Under the pieces are notes generated by a model that ran no database searches, had not been told where the DNA came from, and saw nothing but the letters and a program-made list of their open reading frames with translations. 64,000 nucleotides of DNA from Caenorhabditis remanei. Taxonomy: Eukaryota; Nematoda; Chromadorea; Rhabditida; Rhabditidae. Positions 8,996-19,860 of this stretch are shown here, piece after piece. The number at the start of each line of letters is the position of its first letter. Position 1 is the first letter of the stretch. A program made the translations under genes and the position numbers. The stretch is from positions 4,712,001 through 4,776,000 of the forward strand of contig NC_071332.1 of the NCBI RefSeq assembly GCF_010183535.1, read 5' to 3'.

Positions 8996-11950
8996 TCAGT
9001 CCATATAAGGTTGTGGCGACCATTGCTTCTCATGAATCGCCTTTCCCTCGGGATTCGCCGTCAAACGTGGCACATCGTGGCGAAGCATGAATTCTCGAAC
9101 TTTCCAGCGGAGTGACAGACGGCGGAGTTCGCCAGGCGCCGGGTGTCGTTCCCATTCGTTTCTGGAAATTTCGAATTTGCCGGGTGTTCAATGGAGCGCG
9201 TTTGCATTGAACCTACTTATAAAGATGATATCTGGTGACTGGATCGAATTTATATGGAACTCTTCCCGGTTTGGGTGACCGGACGGGACGAACACTTGGG
9301 TCTCGGATGATGAAATTTGATTTTTTTGGATCTGATGGATTTTCAGATGACGTCAGCCCGACTGAAACTGATTCAGCGATTTCTTCTTCGTCCTCCACTT
9401 CCTCATCTGTTAGATCTTCTGGTTGACCACCGTCGCTGGAGAGTTTGTCCATTACCTGGAAAAGTTTAGGCTATTTTCAGTAAAAAATGATGATTTTTTT
9501 GTTGAAAAATTGAAATGTTTCACTTAAAAAATGGGTTTGTACGTGGAAAAATTACGATTTTGGCAATTTGTTTTTTGAAAAACTTGATATTTCTAGCAAA
9601 AAATCGCGATTGACCATTCAAAATCAAAACTTTAAGCATATTTCCAGCTTGAAATAGAAATTTTTCACTTAAAAAATGGGTCCCTGCATGAAAAAAATGT
9701 AATTTTTGCAAAAAATTTTTTTTTGAAAAACTTAATATTTTTAACTGAAAATCCCGATTTTCTATTCAAAATCAGAATTTTCAGCACTTTTTCAGCTAAA
9801 CATTGAAGCTTTTCACACTTTTTGGATCTACCTGTTCTTCTGGATTCTCTACAGTAACCTCTGTGCCAGGCTCTTCCATTTCAAGACTTTTAGCAGCATA
9901 ATCAGAAGATTTTTTGAAAAATTTCCAGTTCAATTTATTGAAAACTTCTCGAATAGAAGACAACATTTTTCGTTTCAAAAAACGAAATTTGTTTCCGAAA
10001 ACCAACCTCATTGGCTCCCCGACACGTCTCATATGCTCGATGAATACTTCGCCACGCTTGATCGATCAACGATTTGGCTTCGAAATTCTCACGGGGTGCT
10101 GCGCTTTTTTCGTCGTCACCGTCAGAGTCATTGACATCGGGGAATTCCAGATTCTCGTAGACATATCGTTTGCCTTGGCGTTCTGGAATGGAAAAATAAC
10201 TGGATATGGAGGGTGAAAACGGGGGGAATTCTGGAGATAAAATAGAGGAGAAATGGGAGAAATTTAAGCGTTTTTCAGATTTTTTAATGTAGAAAAATCG
10301 CGTTTTTGATGAGAAAAAACGAGAAACCGGATGATATTAATTTTTTAAATCCCACTTTTCAAATATTTTTACCTGAAAATCAAGGCTTGTTTTGAAACAT
10401 TTTGAGTTTTTAATTTTTTTTGGAAATTTTTTGAAAAATGTGAATATGTATGATAATTTAAGCATTTTTACTCTATTTTTTCGAAAAATTTCAAATAAAA
10501 TTTGGTAAAAACGGGTTCCCATTTTTGAATCCGGGCCAAGAAAAATCTCGGCCCGGCCCGGGCCCGCCCGATTTTTGACAAGTCTGATGGAGGGGAAAAC
10601 GGTAAATTGTGGTTTTTGACTCAAAAATTAGGTTTCTAAGCTGGAAATTAATGTTTCCTACTCAAAAAAATGATGTTTTTCAGTTCAAAATCTCTAGTTT
10701 TCGATCCAAAAACCTGGGTTTTCAGCCAATAGTTTGTGAAATCAAATTTTTCCACTTTTCCATCCTAAACATCTATTTTTGAGTCAAAAACCTGAAGATT
10801 CGGCTCAAAATACAGCCAAAAATCTTGTTTTGAGCTTTGAGACATCTTTTCTGACTGAAAATCTCTTTTTAAACTCTAAAAATCCTTTTTTCGTCTCGAT
10901 TTCCAATTTTCATTTTCATCACAGAAATTTGAGAAAGAGATGCGTTTTCAGTGTTCAAAATTCGTGTTTTTCAATTTTTTTTGTAGAAAAATCGCATGAG
11001 GAAAAACGAGAATTTAAAAAAATCCCATTTTTCAAAGATTTTCGTCCGAAAATCATGTGTTTTCGGTGAAAAAATGCAATAAATTTTTGAAACAGAAGAA
11101 AAATGACTTTCCAGAATGAAAACTGAATCAAAAAGTCACATTTTGCTGACAGAAAATGTGGAAATCATGCTGAAAACTGTTCAAAAATGTCACTTTCTCA
11201 GTCAACAAAATACAGGTTTTCGCCTCTTTTTGAGGGAAAAACTATGCAAATTGAGTCGAAAATGACAGAAAAATCTGAAAAATACATTTTTCTTACAGAA
11301 AATGTGGAAATTATACTGAAAAAGGTTCAAAACAGCCAAAAAACAATGTTTTTTTTAATTGAGAAACAGTCCAAATCTTCACTTTCTCATCGAAAATGCC
11401 TGAAAAATCTGGCACAAGCGACAAAAAAACATTTTTAATTGAGAAACAATCCAAATCTTCACTTTCTCATCGAAAATGTCTAAAAAATCGTCAAAAAAAC
11501 ATTTTCAAGCTGGTTTTTATACTAAAATGTGCGAAAAGACCGATTTTGACTCATTTTTCACGAGAAAGCCATATTTTTCTTCATTTTCATGCAGTTTAAG
11601 TCATTTTCCTCACTTCTCGACACAATCGGCGACTGAATATTCATCTTTCCCGTCTCTAAATCCTCTCTTTGTCTCCATAAAAATCGGGCGGCCGGATCAA
11701 TCGATAATGATGCAAAAAGTGATTCATTCAACACGTCATCTCCTCCTTCACTTTCAGACAAATACGACTCTTCGTGGAGGTATTTGTTGATTTCTGGAAA
11801 AAATTGAATTAAATTTGTTTTTTTTTAATTTTGAATTTTATTCGAAAAATTACCATTTTTGAGCTTCGCCAGTTGTACACCACTTTGAATATGTTGTCCC
11901 ATTTGATGAATAATATCCTCGAGCTCTTTTTCCGTGGTGAAATCCGCCAT
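8996..11950 (-). CDS. hyls-1: HYLS-1-like centriole/cilium protein, copy 1
   Basis: Orthologue of HYLS1, a centriolar protein needed for cilium formation. Exons on the minus strand: 11854-11950, 11614-11793, 10007-10182, about 9832-9955, 9217-9455, 8996-9161. The C-terminal HYLS1 box is clear: FDPVTRYHLYKNEWERHPAPGE followed by LRWKVREFM. The N-terminus is MADFTTEKELEDIIHQMG. An acidic stretch EEVEDEEE precedes the box. Around 9970-10000 the reading frame does not continue: copy 2 reads straight through here, but copy 1 has one extra base. It therefore needs a short intron with poor splice sites, or it is frameshifted. The gene is divergent from hpo-9 (375 bp between starts) and probably first gene of an operon with DMAC2L. 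Confidence 0.82.
10410..10590. repeat. Remnant of CCCGG-rich repeat in hyls-1 intron
   Basis: Contains GGCCCGGCCCGGGCCCG followed by ATTTTTGACAAGTCTG, matching one half of the fuller element at 27790-28192 in copy 2. Confidence 0.6.
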
Positions 11951-12324
11951 TTTTGGAGGAAATTGGGGAGTCAGTGAGGCAGAAATTGGAAATTATAGAG
12001 GAAATGACGATTTTTGAGTACCCGTGATGATTTTTAGGCGATCAATCACCTGATTTTGTGTTTTTCTGAAAAAAAAAAAGTGATGAAAATCAACAGAAAA
12101 CACTAGAAAGAAAATATTTGTTTTCGAATTTGAAAAATAGCGAAAATGTAAAGTACGTGCGGCAAAACTGCGAAAACCGCGTGCCCGGCTTGCGAAAGTG
12201 AACTCCGCCTCTTTTTTATTTATTTTATTTTTATTTTGGAGATATTTTGGAGATTTTGGAGATTTGCGAAGGCGAACTTTTTAATGAGAACGGAAAAAAA
12301 ATGAAATAATTTTTTTAGCCACAA

Positions 12325-15300
12325 ATGAGCAATCATTTCGAAGGACCACTTTTCGAAAGACCACTGGATATGGATGGCCCGAATAATTTGGCGATTTCCA
12401 ATAATTTTAATGCGGTGATTAAAAGTAAGAATTTTTTTAAAAAAATTGTGAAATTCACGGTCTCCCGCACTACAAAAAAGAACTACAACCGATTTTTTCA
12501 TGTTTTAATTCAATTATTTTAATTTTTGCACTGAAAACGCAGTATTTTCAGGTTTTCAGACGTCGCAATTGATGAAAAAAGGTCCCATCCATCAGGAAAT
12601 GAAATCTTGTATCTTATAAGCGAGAAAACGTGAATTTTGGTTGAAAATAGACTTTTCTGATACAGAAAAACAGATTTTCTGCCATTTTCTCCAATATTTC
12701 TTTTTCAAAAAATTGTAATAGTTTTCCGTCATCTTCAAGTACATTCTGTGCAATTTTTATTTAAAAAAAAGTTTTCTGCCAAAAAAATTACACTCGATTT
12801 TCTGAAAATCTGTTTTTCTGTATCAAAAAAAATCAATTTTCGATTCAAAATTTACGTTTTCTGGCTCATTCGATAGAGGATTCTATTTTACACAATTCTG
12901 ATGGATTTGACACTTCTTTCATAAATTGCGACGTCTGAAAACCTGAAAATACTGCATTTTCAGTGCAAAAATGTGAAAAAAACGTTTCTTGCAGTTCTTT
13001 TTCGCTCGCCGATAATCTATCGTTTGCGGTAGAGCGCGGTTGCAAGAACTGTGCCGAGCTAATATGGAAAACTTTCAGACAAAAGATCAAAAGTGGACCA
13101 TGTCGACGAGCTCTCCGAGTCGTTCGCCCAAATATTTCTCTCCTCCGATCACAGTGATGTCACTCTAGTGCTAGACGACGGTTCAGAATTCCCGACTCAC
13201 CGTCTGATTCTCGCCGTTCGAAGCTCATTCTTCAAGGCGTTGCTTTACAACGGTTTCCAAGAAACTCATCAGACACGTGTCGCTCTGAAAGAGACGAATT
13301 CCAAGGCGTTCGAAGCGGTTTTACAGTATATGTACACGTCGAAAATCGATTTTTCTGGAGTGGAATTGGAGATTCTTCTGGAATATTTGAGTCTGGCACA
13401 TCGATACGATTTGGGGCAACTGATGACGGCGATTAGTGAATATTTTAAGGAGATTTTGAAGACAGATAACTTGTGTTGCATTCTAAACGCAGCGTATTTC
13501 TTTCAATTCGAGGATTTAATAGAGTTTTGTATGCAATTCGCGGATACTAGAGCGGATAAACTGTTGGATGACCCGAGTTTCACAAAACTTACCGGGGATT
13601 CACTAAAAGAATTGTTGAGCCGTGACTCATTTTACGCTAGAGAACTGAAAATATTCATGGCAGTCCGCACGTGGACTGAGAAGAATCCGACGCAGAAGAA
13701 GGCGTCGAAAGAGTTGTTAGAGTTGGTCAGATTACCGTTGATATCTCAGAATGATCTACTCAGCGCGGTACGGCCCACCGGGTTGGTGGATGCTGAGGCG
13801 TTGTTGGATGCGATTGAAAAGCAGACGCAGAAACCGCAAGAGATTAAGTATAGGGGGTGTAAGGGTGAGTTTTTTTTTGTTTTATTTTTTCGTAAAAATT
13901 CAAAAAATGAAAGAAATCGGTCAGAAAACCATTATTTTCAATCGATTTAAAAAGTAATGGAAAATCAGAGTTTTACCCAAAAATTCGCTCAGAAAATCCC
14001 AAAATCTTAAGAAACAGAGATCTGATTTTTACTCATTTATATAAAAAGTGAACTTTATTACCGAAAAACCAGAATTTTGATTTTTTGATTGAGAAATCAC
14101 CAAAAATTTTCAAAATTTCATTTATTAGCACGGCATGCTTCTTACAACCGCGCTCTTCCGAAATCGAAGAAAATTGTGTGCGAAGTTGAGAGTCGCAGAG
14201 AAAAAGAGACATTTTTCAAGGGAATTATTGAACTTATTACCTAAATTTTGTTAAAAAGAAAGGGTTTTCGATAGAAAACTTGAATTTATATGATATTACC
14301 TTCTGAAAAAGCTAGAATTCGCATATGAAAGAATACCGAGCAACTGCTCTTCTTTTTCACTTTTGAGAGTTTAATTTCCAGAATTTTTAAACGAAAAACG
14401 CGTTAAAAATCAGAAATTTACCAATAATCTTGGTTTTTTCTCAAAAAATGTAATAAAAACCTCTAGAAGTTCTCAATTTTTGGTTAAGCAATTGATCTGA
14501 TCAAACAATTAAGCAATTAGCGAGGTTCCTGCAATTAAAATCAACCACACCGGAACTAATGTTGCCGTCACTTATTAGCTCAGCATAGTTGGCACAACTG
14601 CGCTCCACTGAAATCCTCTTGAGAAATGACTCTTTTTCTCTGGGTCTCTCAATTTTGCACACGTTGTAAAGCGCGTGCCGTGCTAATATCTCGAGATGAG
14701 TACTGTCCACATTGCAGTTTTGAAAAGGCATTTCCCCATACACAACAATAAATAATCCGATAAAAAGTTTTATTTGTATTTCAAGAATTTTTATTGAATA
14801 AACCTATGGGTTGTACTCAATTGGCAAGTTCTTGCGACGAACCATGCCGTCTCCCTGGAACCATTCACGACGGAACTGCTTGGCGGCTCCATCTGGAGTG
14901 TTAGTCCATTCGACAGTGATACGGTCGTTGTTGGTGTCCTGAAATAGGGGAAATAAGCGGACGTTCACACTAACTAGGGAGGGTCATGGAGTCAGTTTGG
15001 AGTTATGGTAGGTCACCTATATCATTGGAGAGCTCAAATCACGCTGATTCCAAATATATATTCAGTTTTTGCCCTCGAGCCCTGGTATTTGAGAAAAACG
15101 ATGCCAAAGTTCAGAAAAATGACAAATTATTCTCTATTTTCCCCAACTTTGACCTTATTTTTCTCGAATACCAGGCCTTGAGGGCAAAAACTGAATATAT
15201 ATTTTGAATCAGCGTGATTTGAGCACTCCAATGATATAGGTGACGTCCCATAACTCCAAACTGACGACCTTCCCTAGTAAGAGATCCCAAACCAACCTCC

Positions 15301-18300
15301 TGTCCGAAGGCGAAGGCGTCGCAGGAAACAGCCAGAAGAACGGCTTCCTTTGGGTCGAGAACTCCACATGGTGGATCAACTCCAAGTCTCTTCATGTTGG
15401 TCGTCTTGATTCCGTATCCAATACGGCGAGCCGACGAGTTGATCACCTTGATGTGGTAGGTGTGCTTGTCATCATACGGAGCGTTGAAGACGATCTTGGC
15501 GTTGGGTTGGGTCTGGATGTCTCCTGGTGGGACGGATTGAGCCATGGCAAACTTGTTGTTGAAGGAGTTGAAACTCAGTGAAGTTTATGGCGATTCCATC
15601 GGCTATTTATGCAGAATTCTTATCTGTACCCTAGATCTTTGCTCCAGATTTCGTAACGAGATAAAAGGGAAAGGTCACGTGAGAATGAGAAAAGGAACTG
15701 CAAGAAACATGAAGCCAACTTTTTTCACGTTTCAAATCAATTTTTATTTTTTGCACTGAAAATGCAATATTTTCAGGTTTTCAGACGTCGTAATGGATTA
15801 AAAAGGAGGCCCCATCCATCAGAATTGTAGAAAATAAAATTATATATCTTATGAGTCAGAAAAAAAACTTTTTTGATACAGAAAAACAGATTTTCGGAAA
15901 ATTGAGTATAACTTTTTTGGCAGAAAATATTTTATAATAAAAATTGCACATAATGTACTTGAGGATACTCTGAAATTGTTACAATTTTCAAGAAATATAA
16001 ATATCGTCTGAATTTGCAGACAATCTCATTTTACTGAAAATCGGTTTTTATCTATCAAAAAAGTCAATTTGTTACCAAACCTCACGTTTTTGGCTCACTC
16101 GATAGAGAATTTAAGTTTGCACATTTCTGATGGATGAGACCCTTTTTTCATCCATTTCGACGTCTGAAAACCTAAAAACACTGAATTTTCTATGCATGAA
16201 ATAAAATAATTGATTTAAAATGTGAAAAAAAGAATTCAATCACAGGCTAGTTATGCATCGAGAAATTGGATTTTTGTGTAAAATTCGAAAAAAAAAACCA
16301 TTTTTCAGTTGAAAACGCCCAACTTTGAGAGTGTGTGATGGTAAAACTAACTGTCCCACAAAAAAACGTTTTATAGGATCGTACAGATCACAAGTAAAGC
16401 TTCATTTTTGTAGTTGATAACTTTTTTGTACGGACACTCCCTAGAACGTTATGGTAATTTTAAGACTACAGCTTAAAAATCCCACAATTTCGCACAGAAA
16501 TTGGTCAATTTGGGGAAGAAATTACTTTGTCGCTTTGTAACTTTCTAGGGAGCGCCCGTACAAAAAAATTGTCAACTACAAAAATGAAGTTCTAGTCTTG
16601 GTCTGTTCGATCCCATAAAACATTATTTTGTGGGACAGTTAGTTTTACTATGACACTCTCTCAAAGTTGGCCATTTTCAACTGAAAAAGGCAAAACTTAA
16701 TCTACTTTTGAGCGGTACTGTAGGTACCTTTTCTTGAAGCCGGTAAATAACTTCTTAGCCCGACAGGGCCGAAATTTGAGAAGTTTGGCTACGTAAGATT
16801 CAAAAATAGCTATGAATTGGATTCAAAATCAAACCGATTAATCGAAAGACACTACTTTTTTCACTCTGAAAATCTCGATTTTGGGCAAATATTCAGTTTT
16901 TTTTCCCGAAATGTTCATAAATTCCCAAAATATTCCACAGGTCTCGACACGAGCGTCTGCTGTGCGTACTCAACAGTCAATCCTATCTGCCAGGGGCCGA
17001 ATAATCGATTCACCATCGACGAAGACCAGGGAATATTCATTGTTGACCTGGGAAGAGCGTTCATAATGAATACAATATTGATTGAGTTGAGTTGGAGAGG
17101 TGACGTGAACGCATTCTCGTATCAACTATGTGTCGGAATGCAGAATACAAATGCAGCTCACTGGCAGATGATCGCCGATTACTCGAAATTCGATTGTCGA
17201 GGAGTTCAGAAGGTGTATATGGAGGATACTGTTATTAGGTGAGATTGGAATTTGAAAATATGCTGAAAATTCACCAAAAACGATATATATAGACAGTTTA
17301 AGATGCATTAAATTGAAAATTTGATCGTTTTTCGAGCAATTTTTCGGTTTTTTATAACTTCAAAACTGTTTTTTAATCAGTTTTTAAAGAATTTTTCATA
17401 CGTATATTCTATATTGTCAAGATTTTCAGATACATCATGATAAAAGTGATTGATCCGACGTCTTATCGATTGGAATCGAGTCACGTCGAAGCGATTTACT
17501 CATCTCAAACAATGCCTGTCGATCCAAAGAGTTACTGTATTGGTGAGTTATAGAATTTCATATTTTTCTACCAGCCTGTCTCCCCCGCCTTCGGCGGTTG
17601 AGCCGGCTGGTCTCTCTTCATTCACATGGTCATTAAATTTCGAATGTGCCCGCATGGCCGAGTGGTCTAAAGCGGCGGTCGTTGTCCAAAGCATGCCAGT
17701 TCGGTTTTGCCCGCTGGCTCAGTTTCTCTTCTCTTTCCAAAACCGCTGCGGACATCGCCTCAGACAAACAGACAACGCCCATTTGTCTTTTATATATAAG
17801 AATGATTGGAAAATTTTTGAAAAAAAAAGAAGAAATCCAGTTTTAAAACTTCGAAAAATTCCATTTTGATTATCAAAAATTTGCTAATTTTCAATAAAAG
17901 CGCTGTTTCATTTTATAAAAATCACTTTTTTGTGGGATTTTTGCTTTAAAATATTAGCACGGCACGCTTCTTGCAATCGCGCTCTACCGAAATCGAAGAA
18001 AATTGTGTGCGAAATTGAGAGACTTAGAGAAATAGAGACATTTTCAAGGGTATTTCGGTGGAGCACATTTGGAAGAACTGTGCAGAGCTAACATTTTTCG
18101 ATTTCTTGGTCGAATTTGTCGAAAAAATTCAAATCCCATCACTTTCAGTCACAAAATTATCTACTTTTTTTATTGAAAGTTAGCTATTGTCGACCAAAAA
18201 ACATCAAATTTCTCTTCAAAATAATCAGAAACAAGTGATTTTTTACTTTTTTGCTCAAAATTTTCATTTTTGTGAAATATTTCATGATTTCTAGTACTTT

Positions 18301-19160
18301 TCTTCAGGTTCCCTTCAAAACCCGCCTCAAAAATCAACTATTCCACCTCCCAAACATGAAATTTTTTATTAAAATCACAAAAATCGACACTTTTGTGTGT
18401 TGAAATGAGTCTGAAATTGAGATTTTTCAGTAGAAACATGGTGTTTTGGAATCGCAGACTTTTTAAGTGTGAAAAAATTGCTTACAATGAGTTTTATTAG
18501 CGAGGCACAGTTCTTACAACTGCGCTCCACCGATATGCCCTTGAAAAACGTATCTTTTTCTCTGCGTCTCTCAATTTCGCACACTTTTTTTTTCAATTTC
18601 GGTAGAGCGCGGTTGTAAGAAGCGTGCCGTGGTAATAGGTCTGAAATTGAGATTTTTCAGTAGAGAAAAAAACCGATTTTTTGCTCAAAATGTTCCAAAA
18701 TTCCATTTCAATTCTTCCATTTCCAGTGCCCACTCGCAACATCACGACAGTCGAAGACCACGCTCGAGTCATCGAGGGAGTCTCCCGTTGCCGAAATGCT
18801 TTAATCAACGGAGACAAGACGTCATACGACTGGGATTCCGGTTACACGTGTCATCAGATAGGCAGTGGTCTCATAATGATACAACTCGCTCAACCGTACA
18901 TCATCTCTTCGATGCGAATCCTTCTATGGAATTGTGACGATCGATTCTATTCGTATTACGTCGCCGTGTCGACAAATCAAAACGACTGGATTACGGTAGT
19001 CGATAAGACGAATGAGGAGTGTCGTGGATGGCAGGAACTCGTTTTTGATCCGATTCCAGTGGTTTATATTCGATTGGTTGGAACGAAGAATTCAATCAAT
19101 GAAGTATTTCATGTCGTCCATTTGGAAGCTCCGTCCAGTGTCCCCATTGCCATTAAATAA
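12325..19160 (+). CDS. hpo-9: HPO-9 / BTBD9 orthologue, copy 1
   Basis: BTB-BACK protein with two C-terminal F5/8 type C (discoidin) domains, the BTBD9 architecture. BTBD9-type proteins are thought to act with cullin 3 and in neuronal function. Exons: 12325-12424, 13079-13864, 16941-17238, 17430-17542, 18727-19160, total 576 residues with all phases matching. BTB is about residues 45-150 ([20 protein letters not shown]), BACK about 160-290, discoidin 1 about 296-432, discoidin 2 about 433-576 ([15 protein letters not shown]). The start follows a TTTTTTAG acceptor by six bases. Intron 2 (13865-16940) holds an antisense major sperm protein gene. A likely poly(A) signal is at 19714-19719. Confidence 0.95.
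12440..13000. repeat. Foldback repeat of about 530 bp (CAGACGTCG family) in hpo-9 intron 1
   Basis: Left arm motif TTTTCAGACGTCGCAATTGA near 12552 pairs with its complement near 12920, and TGATACAGAAAAACAGATTT pairs with its complement near 12815. Related copies: 15715-16245 (upstream of MSP copy 1) and 29840-30360 (the equivalent intron of copy 2). Confidence 0.75.
14128..14228. mobile_element. TA-MITE, truncated, hpo-9 copy 1 intron 2
   Basis: Left part of the roughly 140-bp family (TTAGCACGGCATGCTTCTTAC onward). It stops after the central GAGACATTTTTCAAGGG and lacks the right terminal repeat. Confidence 0.75.
14574..14692. mobile_element. TA-MITE, hpo-9 copy 1 intron 2
   Basis: From TTAGCTCAGCATAG to GCCGTGCTAAT. 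Its right half is shortened (no CGGTTTCGGTAGAGC segment). It lies just beyond the 3' end of the MSP gene. Confidence 0.75.
14804..15545 (-). CDS. Major sperm protein, copy 1 (nested in hpo-9 intron)
   Basis: Cytoskeletal and signalling protein of the amoeboid nematode sperm. Exons on the minus strand: 15297-15545 and 14804-14938, giving 127 residues, the exact MSP length. It starts [14 protein letters not shown] and ends [11 protein letters not shown]. Relative to copy 2 and the consensus that I recall, residues 15-16 are Asn-Ala instead of Gly-Thr; five base changes fall within nine bases there. It lies antisense within hpo-9 intron 2. The intron of about 360 bp contains a foldback element. 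The upstream TATA-like and GATA motifs are annotated separately. A poly(A) signal (AATAAA on the minus strand) is near 14768-14773. Confidence 0.97.
14970..15280. repeat. Foldback repeat in the intron of MSP copy 1
   Basis: GGAGTCAGTTTGGAGTTATG near 14988 pairs with its complement near 15250. The inner arms (CAAATATATATTCAGTTTTT) also pair. The equivalent intron of MSP copy 2 carries the same element (32540-32830). Confidence 0.8.
15603..15625 (-). promoter_or_regulatory. MSP copy 1 promoter: TATA-like and GATA motif
   Basis: Read on the minus strand: a GATAAG motif (15619-15624), then CATAAATAG (about 15604-15612), then the start codon at 15545. C. elegans msp promoters are short and use a GATA site bound by ELT-1; the spacing here fits. 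The same layout is kept in copy 2. Confidence 0.6.
15715..16245. repeat. Foldback repeat (CAGACGTCG family), copy 1 only
   Basis: GGTTTTCAGACGTCGTAAT near 15775 pairs with its complement near 16160. Same family as 12440-13000. It is absent at the matching place in copy 2, so it was inserted or lost after duplication. Confidence 0.7.
16300..16695. repeat. Foldback repeat (GTTGACAACTTTTTTGTA family), copy 1 only
   Basis: TTTTTCAGTTGAAAACGCC at about 16302 pairs with its complement at about 16675. ACTAACTGTCCCACA at about 16350 pairs with its complement near 16630. Inner arms contain the GTAGTTGATAACTTTTTTGT motif shared with 4690-6070. Not present in hpo-9 copy 2. Confidence 0.7.
17648..17717 (+). 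pseudogene. tRNA-like fragment (class II, Leu/Ser-like 5' half)
   Basis: Starts GCCCGCATGGCCGAGTGG, which matches the A-box half of a Leu or Ser tRNA. The B-box is degenerate (AGTTCGGTTTTGCC) and the acceptor stem does not close. It lies in the fourth intron of hpo-9 copy 1 and is missing from copy 2. Probably a decayed tRNA copy or SINE remnant. Confidence 0.35.
17955..18091. mobile_element. TA-MITE, hpo-9 copy 1 intron 4
   Basis: From TTAGCACGGCACGCTTC to GTGCAGAGCTAA. No copy at the equivalent site in duplication copy 2, where a different insertion (34956-35097) occurs nearby. Confidence 0.85.
18497..18637. mobile_element. TA-MITE, hpo-9 copy 1 intron 4
   Basis: Inverted relative to the copy at 17955. 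It splits a sequence (GTCTGAAATTGAGATTTTTCAG) that is repeated on both sides, suggesting a local duplication around the insertion. Confidence 0.85.
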
Positions 19161-19401
19161 TTGGAAAATTTTATCTGGTGTTGTCTAGTGTGCTCTATTG
19201 AGAATCTGTGGAGGTGGACTCTGCGTGGACAAATTGAAACTAAAAATTTAAATTTTTAGTTGGAAATTTAGTTTTTCAGCTAGTTTTCCCAATTTTGGGC
19301 TAGCTTCTTCTGAAAAATTTGCTTTTTGATACAGAAAAGCAGTGAAAATCCGAATTTTCAAAGAAAATTTAGAAACGAAAAAAGTTGGCTGTTTTTCTAT
19401 T

Positions 19402-19541
19402 TGTACAGCACGCGCCTTACAACCGCGCTCCACCGAACCCGAAGAAAATTGTGTGCGAAATTGAGAGACTCAGAGAAAAAGAGACATTTTTCAAATGGAT
19501 TTCGGTGAAGCGCAGTTGTAAGTAATGTGGCGAGCTAGTAA
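19402..19541. mobile_element. TA-MITE, hpo-9 3' flank copy 1
   Basis: Diverged ends (TACAGCACGCGCC and GGCGAGCTAGTA). Also present in copy 2 at 36640-36780, so it predates the duplication. Confidence 0.8.
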
Positions 19542-19713
19542 ATTTTGCGAACAATTCAAAAAACCGACCCCCACTTGTCCACGCAGACTACACGGCCTCT
19601 ATTCTCAATAGAGCAAATTTACCTAATCGTTCAAACTTTTTTCGCATTTTCCTGTGTAAAGTGTCATATAATTATGTAATTTAAATATCTGTCATGTATA
19701 TTTATACTATTTA

Positions 19714-19719
19714 AATAAA
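19714..19719 (+). terminator. Likely poly(A) signal of hpo-9 copy 1
   Basis: AATAAA within a conserved AT-rich block about 555 bp after the stop, followed by a T-rich stretch. Identical in copy 2 (36953-36958). Confidence 0.5.
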
Positions 19720-19860
19720 TATTTCTTTTTATTCCTTTTTTTTAACATTGAAAAAATTCAGTTTTATCGTCTGGAATTTAATTATTTTGCTCAAATTATT
19801 TGCATTTTTCCAGATTTATCAAAAAAAAAAGTTTTATTATGTAAGATTTTAGACAAAAAA

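Larger units (their letters stand above)
19161..19860. other. hpo-9 to exonuclease spacer, copy 1
   Basis: No gene. Contains the hpo-9 3' UTR with an inverted pair GTGCTCTATTGAGAAT (about 19190) and its near complement (about 19600), a MITE between them, and the AATAAA. The next gene begins after a GATTTTAG acceptor. The pair of genes, on one strand, could be co-transcribed, but about 700 bp is long for an operon gap. Confidence 0.5.
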
